Source of the DNA: JAGOTP01 sp964415465
Lineage (GTDB): Bacteria; Patescibacteriota; Patescibacteriia; 2-12-FULL-60-25
DNA: 13,188 nt
Assembly: GCA_964415465.1 (NCBI GenBank)
Contig: CAYQAL010000023.1
Coordinates: 1-13,188, forward strand
Direction: 5' to 3'
Part shown: positions 1 through 7,332 of the stretch, piece after piece
How positions within the stretch are numbered: position 1 is the first letter of the stretch
Layout of the letters: each line of letters opens with the position of its first letter
Notes under the pieces: model-generated
Told to the model about the DNA's origin: nothing
Database searches by the model: none
What the model saw: only the letters and a program-made list of their open reading frames with translations
Made by a program: the position numbers and the translations under genes

Positions 1-2395
1 AAGTGGTCGTTCCCGCAAACGTTACAGATCCAACTGTTGAACCGAAGTTTTCTCCGATAATGGTGACACCAGTACCAACTGGACCGCCAACTGGCTGAAT
101 CGAACAGATTCCAGGACCAGCGACCCCATCAAAGACGGTGAAGCGGACACGGTTACTCACTAAGACACTGTCACGTTGCAAATAGATTTCGTACTGACCT
201 GGACGAACTGGCTGTTCTTCACCCAATCCACCACGTAGAGCACGTGGCACCTTCACCATGACCGCCGTATCTCCCCAGAAGTTACTCCCACACTCTGCCG
301 GAAAACGCGTGTCCGCCTCACCCACCGCGTTCGTGAGCGTATTCCGGAAGAACACTCGACCAGCGCTCCCAAAGTTTCGACCAACCAATGTTACATACGA
401 CCCAACCGTACCCGTTGCTGGGCGCAGCTGATCAATCGTTGGTGGCGAACTGATAATGCGATCATTGAACTGGAACGAAACCGGGTTCGATTCCATTCCA
501 TTCACACGCGCACGAACGGCATACGTACCTGGCGCAACCAATGGGGCAGTGAGATCGATTCCATTCGAACGCCAGGCAGACACTGGCGCATTTTGATCGT
601 TAAAGTAGAGCTGACCAGCGGTCGACCCGAGGTTTACACCGGCTACAGCCAAACGACCGCGTTCACCAATCGTGGCCGAACCAGGACGAATGGCGCACAA
701 ACCTGGACGAGCCACACCATTCACACGGAAATCCGCTAAGCGTGGGCCACGCTCGTCATTCGTTGCATCTGATAAACGGTTTGATCCATGCACGACTTGA
801 ATCGAGCTGGTCGTTGCCCCTTCTGGAACAGCCACCACAATCTGGGTTGGCGACCAGAACGAACTCGCCGCCGTACAGGCCGCTGGCGCCGTCGCTGTTC
901 GTCCGCCAAATAACACCTGACCAGTCGTAGTTCCAAAGTTGGCGCCAGTAATTGTCACAAACGAACCCGGCGCTCCATCGATTGGATTGAAGGATCCAAT
1001 GATTGGCTGCTCAACACAACGACCAGCCTGACACATTGAACTCGCGCACTGATACGCCGTCGTACAGGGACTTCCCGGACACGCACCGCCCCCTGGACCA
1101 CCACAATCAATACCGGTTTCTCCATAGAGTCCGCCACGAGCACCAGAGCCACCGGCTCCAATACCACTACCACTTCCAGCACCACTTCCCGCGCCCGTGG
1201 CACCACCAGCGCCACCGGCACCTGTTGGATCTAAGCCCGGACCATCCTGAATCCCATTGAAAAAGTTTCGCGGACGGATTACCACCGTAACTGGTGTTGT
1301 TGTCACGCTATTTGAATCGCTATCCCAGACATGCGCTTCAATACGATGCGTCCCTGTTGCAACTCCGCGTGTATCCCACAGCACCGTTGCGTCATAACTC
1401 GTCGGCGTTGAGGTTGCCTCACTAATATCATCACCGATTAATTTTCCATCGACATATACCTCCGTGAGCCCGACTCCACCCGCATCTGTCGATCGAACCG
1501 TCACACGTACCGTATCGCCCAGCGGAATCCCTTGCGCTTCGAGTGGCGTCGTAATCACCGAAACGGGCGCCGTTACATCCACCAACGGACCAGACTTGAA
1601 ACGGACTTCACACGCCGGAACGTTCTTATTGCAGGCAATCGCCAAGCCAGATTTGGAACGAAGTGTTCCCGCGACTTTCGCAATGTATTCCGTATTTTCG
1701 GCAAAGCATTTGCGCGCTGCATTCGGGGCTGGACATGCCTCGTTTGGCGTAAAGGTGATCTGTGTCGTCCCGATCGTGAGAGTTCCAGGAATCACTTGGT
1801 TATCTGAAGCTCGTACAACGCTGATCGAAGTAGATGCAGACGTCGCCAATACTTCACGGCTAAACAAGAAACGAACCTGGAGGTTACGAATTGTCTGTTG
1901 ACCGACCGGCGTAATCGAACGAACTTTAAACGCGAGCGATCCGCCAGCTGCACCCAAAGATCCACTTGCATCAGGGCTTGCCACCAACGCACCGCCATCT
2001 GTCTCCGTCACATCCATTAACTTCTTCATGACAAACGTCACGAAGCCCCAAGAGCAGAGAATAATGATCAAGCCAATGATCGCATTTCTAATCGTTTTCT
2101 GAGCTTTCTCAACCTTTTCATTATCACCTCCAGCTGTCATCCACATGAATCCGGCGTACAACACGAGACAGAGTAAAATCACTCCAACACTTCCCAAGAA
2201 AATATTGATAATACGTGCCGCAATAATCCGAGGATCTGCGTCCCCTAGTTGCGCCGCCTCTCCGACCTCTTCAAAGCCGGCACCAATCGGTGCATCAGTA
2301 GCTTGTGCCAAGGCGGGATGCGCATGCAGGAAGAATAATCCCCCGCCGAAGGCGAGGATCATTCCAACCAGACAGAGGAAGCGACGAAGGTTCAT
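1..2395 (-). CDS. Surface protein: T4SS-pilin-like membrane module fused to Ig-like and TIG/IPT domains (3' end cut by window edge)
   Basis: The frame is open from ATG 2395 to the left edge (798 codons, no stop), so the C-terminus is missing. Seen: signal peptide 1-30 ending ALA|Q31; hydrophobic helix about 65-88, then WMTAGGD (85-91), a charged EKVEKAQK turn, TIRNAIIG (101-108) and a second helix to about 123. This is the pattern of the two-helix T4SS pilin family common in CPR genomes. After it come a probable Big_5-like domain (about 155-275), another Ig-like domain (about 280-378), a Gly/Ala/Ser-rich linker (about 388-420), a six-cysteine segment (431-460), and three to four TIG/IPT repeats with motifs such as GANFG, GRNFG and GENFG. 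The start is set by the ATGA overlap with the upstream paralogue's stop. Inference: membrane-anchored extracellular adhesin or sheath protein, processed by signal peptidase. The family is fairly certain; the function is not known. Confidence 0.85.
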   Translation of the reverse strand, partial: MNLRRFLCLVGMILAFGGGLFFLHAHPALAQATDAPIGAGFEEVGEAAQLGDADPRIIAARIINIFLGSVGVILLCLVLYAGFMWMTAGGDNEKVEKAQKTIRNAIIGLIIILCSWGFVTFVMKKLMDVTETDGGALVASPDASGSLGAAGGSLAFKVRSITPVGQQTIRNLQVRFLFSREVLATSASTSISVVRASDNQVIPGTLTIGTTQITFTPNEACPAPNAARKCFAENTEYIAKVAGTLRSKSGLAIACNKNVPACEVRFKSGPLVDVTAPVSVITTPLEAQGIPLGDTVRVTVRSTDAGGVGLTEVYVDGKLIGDDISEATSTPTSYDATVLWDTRGVATGTHRIEAHVWDSDSNSVTTTPVTVVIRPRNFFNGIQDGPGLDPTGAGGAGGATGAGSGAGSGSGIGAGGSGARGGLYGETGIDCGGPGGGACPGSPCTTAYQCASSMCQAGRCVEQPIIGSFNPIDGAPGSFVTITGANFGTTTGQVLFGGRTATAPAACTAASSFWSPTQIVVAVPEGATTSSIQVVHGSNRLSDATNDERGPRLADFRVNGVARPGLCAIRPGSATIGERGRLAVAGVNLGSTAGQLYFNDQNAPVSAWRSNGIDLTAPLVAPGTYAVRARVNGMESNPVSFQFNDRIISSPPTIDQLRPATGTVGSYVTLVGRNFGSAGRVFFRNTLTNAVGEADTRFPAECGSNFWGDTAVMVKVPRALRGGLGEEQPVRPGQYEIYLQRDSVLVSNRVRFTVFDGVAGPGICSIQPVGGPVGTGVTIIGENFGSTVGSVTFAGTTT

Positions 2396-4323
2396 GGCCG
2401 TGAGGTAGTTGGGTAAGGACAGGCAGTTGCACTAGGTGTTGCGACACCACCGACAAAACAACAGTTTGGACGTTCGGCCGTTCCGCGACATTCCGCCGTC
2501 GTATTGTCTGATGACGTTGGGTTGAAACAGTTCTGATAAATGTTCTGTACACCCGATCCGAAGGATGGGTAATACTCTGGAGCGAATCGTTGCGTTGCTG
2601 CTGCGTAGACGCGGTGATCAATCAAGGCACGACTAGAGGAGGCGTTTTCCCCTCCTGTTACTGGACGCGTTCCTACCAAGTTCAACATGCGTGGACGGAA
2701 CCAAAAGGTATCAGACGGTGGCTCGTTCGTTAATAATTTGATATTTCCGGAATTAATTGTCGATGCTTGCATGATGCTGTTAAAATCGGCACTTGGAATC
2801 TGATCAACTGGGATCAAGCCCGTTTCTGGCGCTGGCACGAAGCCGCGCACGAACGGAGCGCTCCGATCGGGATTCGTGAGGGTCGTAAAGGCATAGTTAT
2901 AGTTGTCGACTGGAGGACCTTGCGCGCGATCGTTGGCGTTTCCGTCGAGAGAGTTACTCGCCGTATCAACCACCCCGTCGTACAACCCACGGACAATCGC
3001 GGCTTGAGAGCTGCTCGCTGATTCAAGTGTCGCCGCTTTCACCGCGACCTGAATCGCCGCATCCGATGGCAAGCAGAAAATTTGACGACCACAGCTATTC
3101 ACTCCACAGGCAAGGTTCGTTACGAACTCAACTGTTGTATAGGCGTTCGAGACTCTAAATTGACCCGCCGGGCGGCCCAAAGCACCACCTGCAATTGGTC
3201 GGGCAGAAACTTCGATATTGTTAAAGCCAGCCCCTCCTTCACGCACAATCCCTGCCGCACTCGTTGGATCAACTGCTTCGTTGAAGTTGACCTGAACGAC
3301 AATGTTAGGCGCATATCGGCCACCTGCCGCTGGAATCGCGCTCACAACCTTTGGTGGGGTTAGGTCTACATTTGTTGAGACCTGGAACGACCAGCGATAT
3401 CCCGCCGATCGACGACCCGAGAACACCGGCTGCCCATCTTCCAACTTGATACCGCTCGCGCCACCAGTGAGTTCAACCGTGTAGTCCTGCGGCTCAGCCG
3501 AGCTTCCAAGATAGGCTACTGGACGCATGACAAAGGTCAACCGATCTTCGGTGAAACGAACGCGCACCTGATCCGATGTGAGCGCTCGCGTGCGCCCTTC
3601 TGAAGTTCGGTAAATACGCACGTTGTCGGTGTTCAACCCGATACGCGTACTCGTTGCGATATCATCGTTCAAGTTGTCTGGCGTGCCATTATCATTGTAT
3701 TCGTTCACAAACGAATTTATTTTGATTGGCTGCGCAAACGTCACCATGATAGCTGTATTACGTGGAACATCCGTTGCGCCCGGCATTGGGAAGACATCAC
3801 GAATAACATCCCCCAGAGCGCCCGCACGATCTGGGAAGCCGCTCAAGCTGAAGTCTCCGTTGCCATTTCCTCCAAAAAATCCTTCCCCGTCACTCACAAA
3901 GCTCAACTGGCGCATGATGAATGTCACGATCGCGAAAGAACACACGAGGATCAGCAACCCAATAATCGCATTACGAATCGTATCCTTGGCTTGCTCAACC
4001 TTCTTCGCATCGCCACCAGCCGTCATCCACAAATAGCCTGCGTATAAAATATAGGCCAGCAGCACAACCCCCAAGAATCCGAAGACTACGTTGATAATGC
4101 GACCAATCAACGTGAATAAATCAGCGGATCCATCCACCCCAGCCGCCGTCGCTACATCGTTCAACGGGGCCGCCGCGTCGGGACTGGCAGTTTGCGCGTG
4201 AACGCCCGCGGGAAGCGTCCAAATAAGCGCGCCAACGAACACAGCCGCCATCAACACCCGCGCGACAATGCGTACGGGTGCTGATAAGGCGGCTGTGGCG
4301 CTCCTGCGACCTTTCTCAAGCAT
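2392..4323 (-). CDS. Surface protein: T4SS-pilin-like membrane module with Big_5-type Ig-like domains
   Basis: A 643-residue protein if started at ATG 4323; a TTG 12 codons upstream (4359) is possible, but the ATG puts the basic residues and hydrophobic core of the signal peptide in the usual place. Signal peptide 1-43 ends VHA|Q44. Helices at about 76-98 and 119-137 flank WMTAGGD (99-105) and TIRNAIIG (115-122), nearly identical to the module in the next gene downstream. The rest looks extracellular: repeated segments of the type 'P-x-V-x-S-x-x-P-x-x-G ... V-x-V-x-F-x-x-x-V' fit bacterial Ig-like Big_5 (SbsA-type) domains, for example near PPKVVSAIPAAGG. The C-terminal 60 residues carry several cysteines. 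The stop overlaps the next start as ATGA, suggesting translational coupling. It follows yqeY after a 54-base gap. No Shine-Dalgarno is seen; the leader is pyrimidine-rich. Role inferred as a cell-surface or attachment protein. Confidence 0.85.
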   Translation of the reverse strand: MLEKGRRSATAALSAPVRIVARVLMAAVFVGALIWTLPAGVHAQTASPDAAAPLNDVATAAGVDGSADLFTLIGRIINVVFGFLGVVLLAYILYAGYLWMTAGGDAKKVEQAKDTIRNAIIGLLILVCSFAIVTFIMRQLSFVSDGEGFFGGNGNGDFSLSGFPDRAGALGDVIRDVFPMPGATDVPRNTAIMVTFAQPIKINSFVNEYNDNGTPDNLNDDIATSTRIGLNTDNVRIYRTSEGRTRALTSDQVRVRFTEDRLTFVMRPVAYLGSSAEPQDYTVELTGGASGIKLEDGQPVFSGRRSAGYRWSFQVSTNVDLTPPKVVSAIPAAGGRYAPNIVVQVNFNEAVDPTSAAGIVREGGAGFNNIEVSARPIAGGALGRPAGQFRVSNAYTTVEFVTNLACGVNSCGRQIFCLPSDAAIQVAVKAATLESASSSQAAIVRGLYDGVVDTASNSLDGNANDRAQGPPVDNYNYAFTTLTNPDRSAPFVRGFVPAPETGLIPVDQIPSADFNSIMQASTINSGNIKLLTNEPPSDTFWFRPRMLNLVGTRPVTGGENASSSRALIDHRVYAAATQRFAPEYYPSFGSGVQNIYQNCFNPTSSDNTTAECRGTAERPNCCFVGGVATPSATACPYPTTSRP

Positions 4324-4377
4324 GGGAAAGAAAGATGCTAGGGATTCAAAGGGGCACAAGTTTCTAAAATAACGTCG

Positions 4378-4815
4378 TTACGGGTGGAAATAGCTTTCAA
4401 CCAACGGGCGCACATCTTTTGCATCAGCTCTTCCATTCACCGCTTTCATCGCAACTCCCATCGCTCGACCCACTTCTTTGATCTCAGAGGCTGCCAGAGC
4501 GTCATAGACGATCTTACGGAGCTCTTCAGATGAGAGAGGGGGCGGAAGATAGGCAGCGATCAAGTCGATCTCTTTCTGTTGACGTTCCACCAAATCTTGG
4601 CGACCGGCAGCAGAGAAATCAGACAAGGCATCTTGGTACTGCTTGATCATGGTACGGAGAACCTGTTCGGTTTCCGATTGATCAGGCGCGTGGCCAAGAT
4701 CGATCTGCTTATTTTTCAAGGAGGTTCTGACCAAGCGAAGAACCGACAGAGCCAGTTCATCTTTGGTTTTCATCGCTTCCTTGAAATCAGCTTCAATCCG
4801 CTCAAGGATAGTCAT
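4378..4815 (-). CDS. yqeY: GatB/YqeY-family protein
   Basis: A 145-residue protein, the usual length for stand-alone YqeY. Matching family features are the N-terminal helical start (ILERIEADFKEAMKTKDE), LSVLRLVRTSLKNKQID, the central RQQKEIDLIAAYLPPPLS segment and the C-terminal GRAMGVAMKAVNGRADAKDVRPLV stretch. The family resembles the tail domain of GatB, the tRNA-dependent amidotransferase subunit, which binds tRNA; the role of free-standing YqeY is unclear. The gene starts 5 bases after the rpsU stop with no Shine-Dalgarno, so it is probably translated by coupling from rpsU. An rpsU-yqeY neighbourhood is widespread in bacteria, which supports both calls. Confidence 0.93.
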   Translation of the reverse strand: MTILERIEADFKEAMKTKDELALSVLRLVRTSLKNKQIDLGHAPDQSETEQVLRTMIKQYQDALSDFSAAGRQDLVERQQKEIDLIAAYLPPPLSSEELRKIVYDALAASEIKEVGRAMGVAMKAVNGRADAKDVRPLVESYFHP

Positions 4816-4820
4816 TACGA

Positions 4821-5069
4821 TTACGATTTACGGTGTGAAGGACGGCGAGCATCTTCTTGGACTTGTCCAGTCTTCACAAGATACTCGAGCTTGCTGCGTT
4901 TCGTGACACGATACAGCGCGCTCTCACGGCGACGGTTTTCGTTGACCGCCTTCGCGTGGAAGCGACGACGCTTTACTTCAATATTCTTACCACTTTCTTG
5001 GTGACGACGCTGAAAACGACGCAACAAGGCATCAAACGCTTCTCCTTTCTTACGCTTTACTTCGGCCAT
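4821..5069 (-). CDS. rpsU: Small ribosomal subunit protein bS21
   Basis: An 82-residue, strongly basic protein. The N-terminal part (VKRKKGEAFDALLRRFQRRHQESG, residues 4-27) matches the bS21 signature; the Arg/Lys-rich stretch that follows is also typical, and the tail (residues 56-82) makes it longer than the 60-70 residues common in other bacteria. bS21 binds the 30S platform near the 3' end of 16S rRNA, beside the anti-Shine-Dalgarno. The start is well fixed: AAAGGAG at 5078-5084 lies 8 bases before the ATG, the only strong Shine-Dalgarno found in this window. The 5' leader also contains a small hairpin (5101-5116) and follows a promoter at 5132-5160. It is the first gene of an apparent rpsU-yqeY-surface-protein unit. 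Confidence 0.95.
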   Translation of the reverse strand: MAEVKRKKGEAFDALLRRFQRRHQESGKNIEVKRRRFHAKAVNENRRRESALYRVTKRSKLEYLVKTGQVQEDARRPSHRKS

Positions 5070-5077
5070 AAGACACG

Positions 5078-5084
5078 CTCCTTT
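5078..5084 (-). promoter_or_regulatory. Strong Shine-Dalgarno of rpsU
   Basis: AAAGGAG on the minus strand, spaced 8 bases from the ATG at 5069. It fixes the rpsU start. It stands out because none of the other visible starts in the window has a comparable purine-rich site. Confidence 0.85.
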
Positions 5085-5100
5085 CTATAATGGGATCACC

Positions 5101-5116
5101 AGGGCTAAATCGCCCT
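5101..5116 (-). other. Small hairpin in the rpsU 5' leader
   Basis: AGGGC/GCCCT form a 5-bp stem around a 6-base loop, lying between the predicted transcription start (about 5125) and the Shine-Dalgarno. It could be a regulatory structure in a ribosomal-protein leader, but a 5-bp stem can occur by chance. Confidence 0.35.
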
Positions 5117-5131
5117 CTGATGTCGAGAACT

Positions 5132-5160
5132 ATCCTACGCCAGAAACAAAGACGCGTCAA
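5132..5160 (-). promoter_or_regulatory. Sigma70-type promoter of rpsU
   Basis: On the minus strand, TTGACG (5155-5160) and TAGGAT (5132-5137) are separated by exactly 17 bases, close to the TTGACA/TATAAT consensus. The start would be near 5125, giving a leader of about 55 bases before rpsU. It lies just after the hisS terminator, as expected for the start of a new transcription unit. Confidence 0.6.
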
Positions 5161-5175
5161 CGAGCCCTTATGCAC

Positions 5176-5203
5176 AAAAAATCCCTTGCTACAGGGATTT
5201 TTT
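5176..5203 (-). terminator. Intrinsic terminator after hisS
   Basis: A perfect 11-bp inverted repeat (AAAAAATCCCT / AGGGATTTTTT) with a 6-base loop, starting 14 bases after the hisS stop. The T-run on the 3' arm makes a classic terminator; because the 5' arm is A-rich it could work in both directions, but only hisS reads into it here. Confidence 0.88.
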
Positions 5204-5217
5204 GAGACTTGTCGAGG

Positions 5218-6627
5218 CTATTTTTGTTCTTGGGAAGCGGCTTCAGCGGCAGCGGCATTAGCAAGAAGCTTTTTCTTCATTTCGTGGACGGCTTTCTTCG
5301 CGTCGAAGACTTCCTGGGTGCCGGAGTCCATGTCACGGACCAAGACAGTGCCATCAAGGACTTCTTTTTGCCCTAAGAGCAAGGCATAACGAGCTCCGCG
5401 GCGGTTCGCCGTCTCCATCTGAGACTTAAGCGAGGTTTTCGCAAAGGATTCCCCAACCGCGATTCCAGCCTGGCGGAACTCCTCAAATAAAGCTAAAGCG
5501 CGCTTCTTTCCCATCTCGCCGAGCTGAGCAATGAAGACATCTGCTTTCCGAACCTGAGAACCAAGAGCTGGATCTTTTTCTTTCAAGCGCGAGACAATAC
5601 GATCAAGACCAAGACCGAAGCCAGCAGCTGGCGTTGGGCGGCCACCGAGCTGCTCAACTAAATCGTCGTAGCGGCCACCACCACCGAGTGCCGACTGAGC
5701 CAGCTCTTGATCATCACTTGAGGCGTACCATTCGAAGACCGTCTTCGTGTAGTAATCGAGACCGCGAACCAAATATGGATCGAGCTCATAGGGAACACCA
5801 ACCTCATCTAAGTACTCCAAGACACGCATGAAATGCGCTTTGGATTCCTCATCAAGCCAATCAACGATCTGTGGCGCTTCAGCCTTGAGCTCTTTCATGT
5901 GCTCTTCTTTGGAGTCGAGCAAGCGAAGTGGGTTCTTGAGCAGACGCTTCTTGTCCTCTTCAGTCAACACGTTGCGCTTTGAGCGGAAGAAGGCAACAAG
6001 TGCGTTCTTGTAGTTCGTACGAGATTCTGGAGATCCAAGTGAATTGATTTTCACGACCGGGTCGAGACCAAGCTCCTTTAAAATCGCGTGAGAGATGACA
6101 ATAAGCTGCGCATCCACAACAGCGTCCGCTTCACCTAAGCATTCAAATCCACCCTGGAAGTGCTGACGGAAACGTCCAGCCTGTGGACGCTCATAGCGGA
6201 ACATCGGACCCGTGTACCATAAACGAACCGGCTGGGGCAGGTTCAACATGCCGTGCTGAATATAGGCACGTACCACTGAAGCCGTCCCTTCTGGACGAAG
6301 AGCGATGTGTTCTCCACCCTGGGTTTCCCAGTTGAACATCTCTTTTTCGACGATATCGGTCACTTTTCCAACTCCACGAACGAACAACGATTGCTCTTCG
6401 ATCAACGGGGTATCGATACGGTCGAAGCCATACGCTCCGGCGACACGATCATAGGCGTCGTAAATCTTCTTCCAATAGGGCTGGTCGCTTGGGAGCAAGT
6501 CACGCATGCCACGCACGAGTGAGATTGGCTGAGCAGCTTTTTTGCTACTCGCCCCTTCGGCTGGCTTGGCGGCAGCGTCGGCAGGCTTTTTCAACGAGTC
6601 GGACTTAGGCTTGGGGGCGGTAGGCAT
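5218..6627 (-). CDS. hisS: Histidyl-tRNA synthetase
   Basis: Class II synthetase that charges tRNA-His. A 469-residue protein from ATG 6625-6627; a TTG two codons upstream is possible but unnecessary. Seen in order: motif 2 (LRPEGTASVVRAYI ... MFRYERPQAGRFRQHFQ), the HisRS-specific histidine-binding motif LVRGLDYYTKTVFEW, the motif 3 region (GGGGRYDDLVEQLGG then AAGFGLGLDRI) and a C-terminal anticodon-binding domain (from KADVFIAQLGE). Two non-core additions are visible: about 35 N-terminal residues rich in Lys, Pro, Ala and Ser before ISLVRGMRDLLP, where most HisRS begin, and an Ala-rich tail (LLANAAAAEAASQEQK). It follows lepB after 45 bases and ends before a strong terminator, so it is the last gene of the eno-miaA-EVE-lepB-hisS run. 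No Shine-Dalgarno; the 17 bases before the ATG are almost all pyrimidines. Confidence 0.97.
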   Translation of the reverse strand: MPTAPKPKSDSLKKPADAAAKPAEGASSKKAAQPISLVRGMRDLLPSDQPYWKKIYDAYDRVAGAYGFDRIDTPLIEEQSLFVRGVGKVTDIVEKEMFNWETQGGEHIALRPEGTASVVRAYIQHGMLNLPQPVRLWYTGPMFRYERPQAGRFRQHFQGGFECLGEADAVVDAQLIVISHAILKELGLDPVVKINSLGSPESRTNYKNALVAFFRSKRNVLTEEDKKRLLKNPLRLLDSKEEHMKELKAEAPQIVDWLDEESKAHFMRVLEYLDEVGVPYELDPYLVRGLDYYTKTVFEWYASSDDQELAQSALGGGGRYDDLVEQLGGRPTPAAGFGLGLDRIVSRLKEKDPALGSQVRKADVFIAQLGEMGKKRALALFEEFRQAGIAVGESFAKTSLKSQMETANRRGARYALLLGQKEVLDGTVLVRDMDSGTQEVFDAKKAVHEMKKKLLANAAAAEAASQEQK

Positions 6628-6672
6628 AAACAAAAGAGGAGAACGTCTTAGAGATGTCTGAGAATAGCCAAA

Positions 6673-7317
6673 TTACGGGGTGGTTGTCGAGCCGCTCCCA
6701 GTGGTTGGGGCTGGATACTCGAACGACTTGAATAACTTCCAACGATCCACTGGGTAGCCACGCAAAAGGACCTTCCCCACGATATGGTCACGACTCACCG
6801 GCCCAAACACGCGCGAATCAAGACTTGCCGGACGGTTATCGCCCATCAGGTAATACTCGCCCTCTTTTAGCTGTACGATCTGGCGACTACTTGTGAAGAC
6901 GCCATCGATATACCCTGTTTCGTCTAAGAAAAAGCCATTCGCATGCTCTTTGTTGTAAATGCGTACCTTCCCATCAATGATTTCAACCGTCTCTCCCGGA
7001 AGACCAATTACACGCTTAATGAAGTATTGATCTGGGTCTTTTGGATATTTGAAGACTACGATGTCGCCACGAATCGGATCGCCCAAACGGTAACCCAGCT
7101 CATTAATGATGAGATACTCATGATCAAAGAAGTTTGGCTCCATGCTCGCACCCTTCACGTAAAATGGCTGAATCAAGAAATAGCGAACGGGAATGATGAT
7201 GACGAGCGAAATCGCCAAGACCTGCAAAAGCTCCAAAAAGAACTTAAAGGCTGCTCGGCGACGATCGCGAGGCGGCTCAGACACGGGCAGGGCAGAATTG
7301 GAAGTTGGAAGATCCAT
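6673..7317 (-). CDS. lepB: Signal peptidase I
   Basis: A 214-residue type I signal peptidase, which removes signal peptides from exported proteins on the outer face of the membrane. Seen: a short cytoplasmic, Arg-rich N-terminus (17-21), one membrane segment (about 26-49), the catalytic serine in GASMEP (Ser58), the catalytic lysine in FIKRVIG (Lys101) and the conserved MGDNRPASLDSRVFGPV box (158-174). All the catalytic elements of the family are present. The C-terminus ends in a Thr/Ser/Gly/Pro tail. It sits between the EVE gene (15-base gap) and hisS. It may process the signal peptides of the two surface proteins encoded nearby; that link is inferred. No Shine-Dalgarno; the leader is pyrimidine-rich. 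Confidence 0.97.
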   Translation of the reverse strand: MDLPTSNSALPVSEPPRDRRRAAFKFFLELLQVLAISLVIIIPVRYFLIQPFYVKGASMEPNFFDHEYLIINELGYRLGDPIRGDIVVFKYPKDPDQYFIKRVIGLPGETVEIIDGKVRIYNKEHANGFFLDETGYIDGVFTSSRQIVQLKEGEYYLMGDNRPASLDSRVFGPVSRDHIVGKVLLRGYPVDRWKLFKSFEYPAPTTGSGSTTTP

Positions 7318-7332
7318 AACAGAGTGAGAGTA

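Noticed and set aside
1140..1235. Short repetitive ACC/GCC/TCC pattern that might suggest a DNA repeat array
   Set aside because: It is codon repetition from the Gly/Ala/Ser-rich linker of the surface protein; units vary and there are no regular repeats and spacers as in CRISPR.
1464..1901. Plus-strand open frame of 145 codons
   Set aside because: It lies entirely antisense to the long surface-protein gene, has no recognisable domain, and reads as the low-complexity reverse of Ig-like coding sequence.
3623..4036. Plus-strand open frame of 137 codons
   Set aside because: Antisense to the second surface protein, including its well-conserved pilin module; no family features of its own.
4370..4380. 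11-base palindrome TAACGTCGTTA at the yqeY stop
   Set aside because: There is only one base at the centre, so no hairpin loop can form; it includes the stop codon and has no T-run. Probably chance.
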